Below, piece after piece: positions 63,557 through 64,000 of a stretch of 64,000 bases of DNA. The DNA lies in assembly GCA_018433775.1 (NCBI GenBank), contig JAHDQN010000080.1:55965-119964 (forward strand). Reading direction: 5' to 3'. The notes beneath the pieces are model-generated. The model was not told the DNA's origin. It saw nothing but the letters and a program-made list of their open reading frames with translations, and did not search any database. Positions within the stretch are counted from its first letter, which is position 1. Each line of letters starts with the position of its first letter. A program made the translations under genes and the position numbers. This DNA comes from Deltaproteobacteria bacterium. GTDB taxonomy: Bacteria; Desulfobacterota; Desulfomonilia; UBA1062.

Positions 63557-63674
63557 TCCCGGCAACTACCTATTCTCCCACGCAGTTACCCACGCAGTAC
63601 CTTCGGCGTAATAGGGCTTAACTGCCGAGTTCGGGATGGGATCGGGTGTTTCCCCTATGCCATGGTCACCGGGA
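63557..63674 (-). rRNA. rrf: 5S ribosomal RNA
   Basis: On the minus strand this stretch has the 5S core CGAACTCGGCAGTTAAG-like block (CCCGAACTCGGCAGTTAAGC) and paired ends TCCCGG and CCGGGA, with about 118 bases. Ends are approximate. It lies about 70 bases after the 23S end and before the terminator. Confidence 0.93.
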
Positions 63675-63746
63675 ACATTCGTCTAATTTGTCCGGTTAAA
63701 CCCGGTATGATACCGAAAATAAAATAAAAGGAAGAGAGTGATTAAT

Positions 63747-64000
<254 letters not shown>

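Overview
The window is a GC-rich bacterial chromosome segment of about 45 credible genes, closing on its right edge with the 3' end of an rRNA operon (5S, partial 23S, minus strand). Nothing in it names a species. The mix suggests an anaerobic or microaerophilic member of the Desulfobacterota or syntroph type: many acyl-CoA dehydrogenases, a TRAP carboxylate transporter, a 4-hydroxybutyryl-CoA dehydratase homologue, a two-gene SufC/SufB Fe-S system, a ferredoxin-domain protein, a rubrerythrin-like protein, a large sigma-54 activator and a probable small selenoprotein. This assignment is an inference.

Left part (1-24.5 kb): mostly single genes on both strands. They are a lactate permease, RecQ, a MarR/acyl-CoA dehydrogenase pair, a 4Fe-4S protein, an exported HIRAN protein, a WYL regulator, a radical SAM protein, DAHP synthase, a lipoprotein, an OmpA-type lipoprotein, a ferritin-like protein, an APC permease fused to a PTS-IIA-like domain, an SDR, a second APC permease with a membrane-targeted methyltransferase, a PsiE-like protein and the sufC-sufB pair.

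Middle part (24.8-42.4 kb): two catabolic clusters on the minus strand. Cluster 1 (34.6 to 24.8 kb) encodes 3-hydroxyacyl-CoA dehydrogenase, a tandem-TetR regulator, thiolase, enoyl-CoA hydratase, a 600-residue acyl-CoA dehydrogenase, an AbfD-like dehydratase, a 90-residue CGGC protein translationally coupled to it, and an acyl-CoA ligase. Together these could take 4-hydroxybutyrate or a related acid through crotonyl-CoA to acetyl-CoA. Cluster 2 (42.4 to 36.3 kb) encodes a TRAP transporter (DctP, DctQ, DctM), a MaoC hydratase, an SDR and an acyl-CoA dehydrogenase. The first genes of both clusters have strikingly similar promoters (TTGACA-N17-TAGAAT with matching flanks), so they are probably co-regulated.

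Right part (42.4-64 kb): a DnaQ-like exonuclease; a very likely overlooked selenoprotein of 54 residues (44991-44827, minus strand) with an in-frame UGA, a SECIS-like hairpin with a GGUC loop, and an FNR-type box upstream; a cold-shock protein; and a divergent pair of a 1038-residue sigma-54 activator and a 571-residue acyl-CoA dehydrogenase, separated by twin 14-bp palindromes and a -24/-12 promoter. After these come a porin, a minus-strand set (trmI-like, nucleoside phosphorylase, prfC, SrkA-like kinase), an MBL hydrolase, an alpha/beta hydrolase overlapping convergently with an MFS transporter, and a cupin. I saw no CRISPR array, tRNA gene or insertion sequence.
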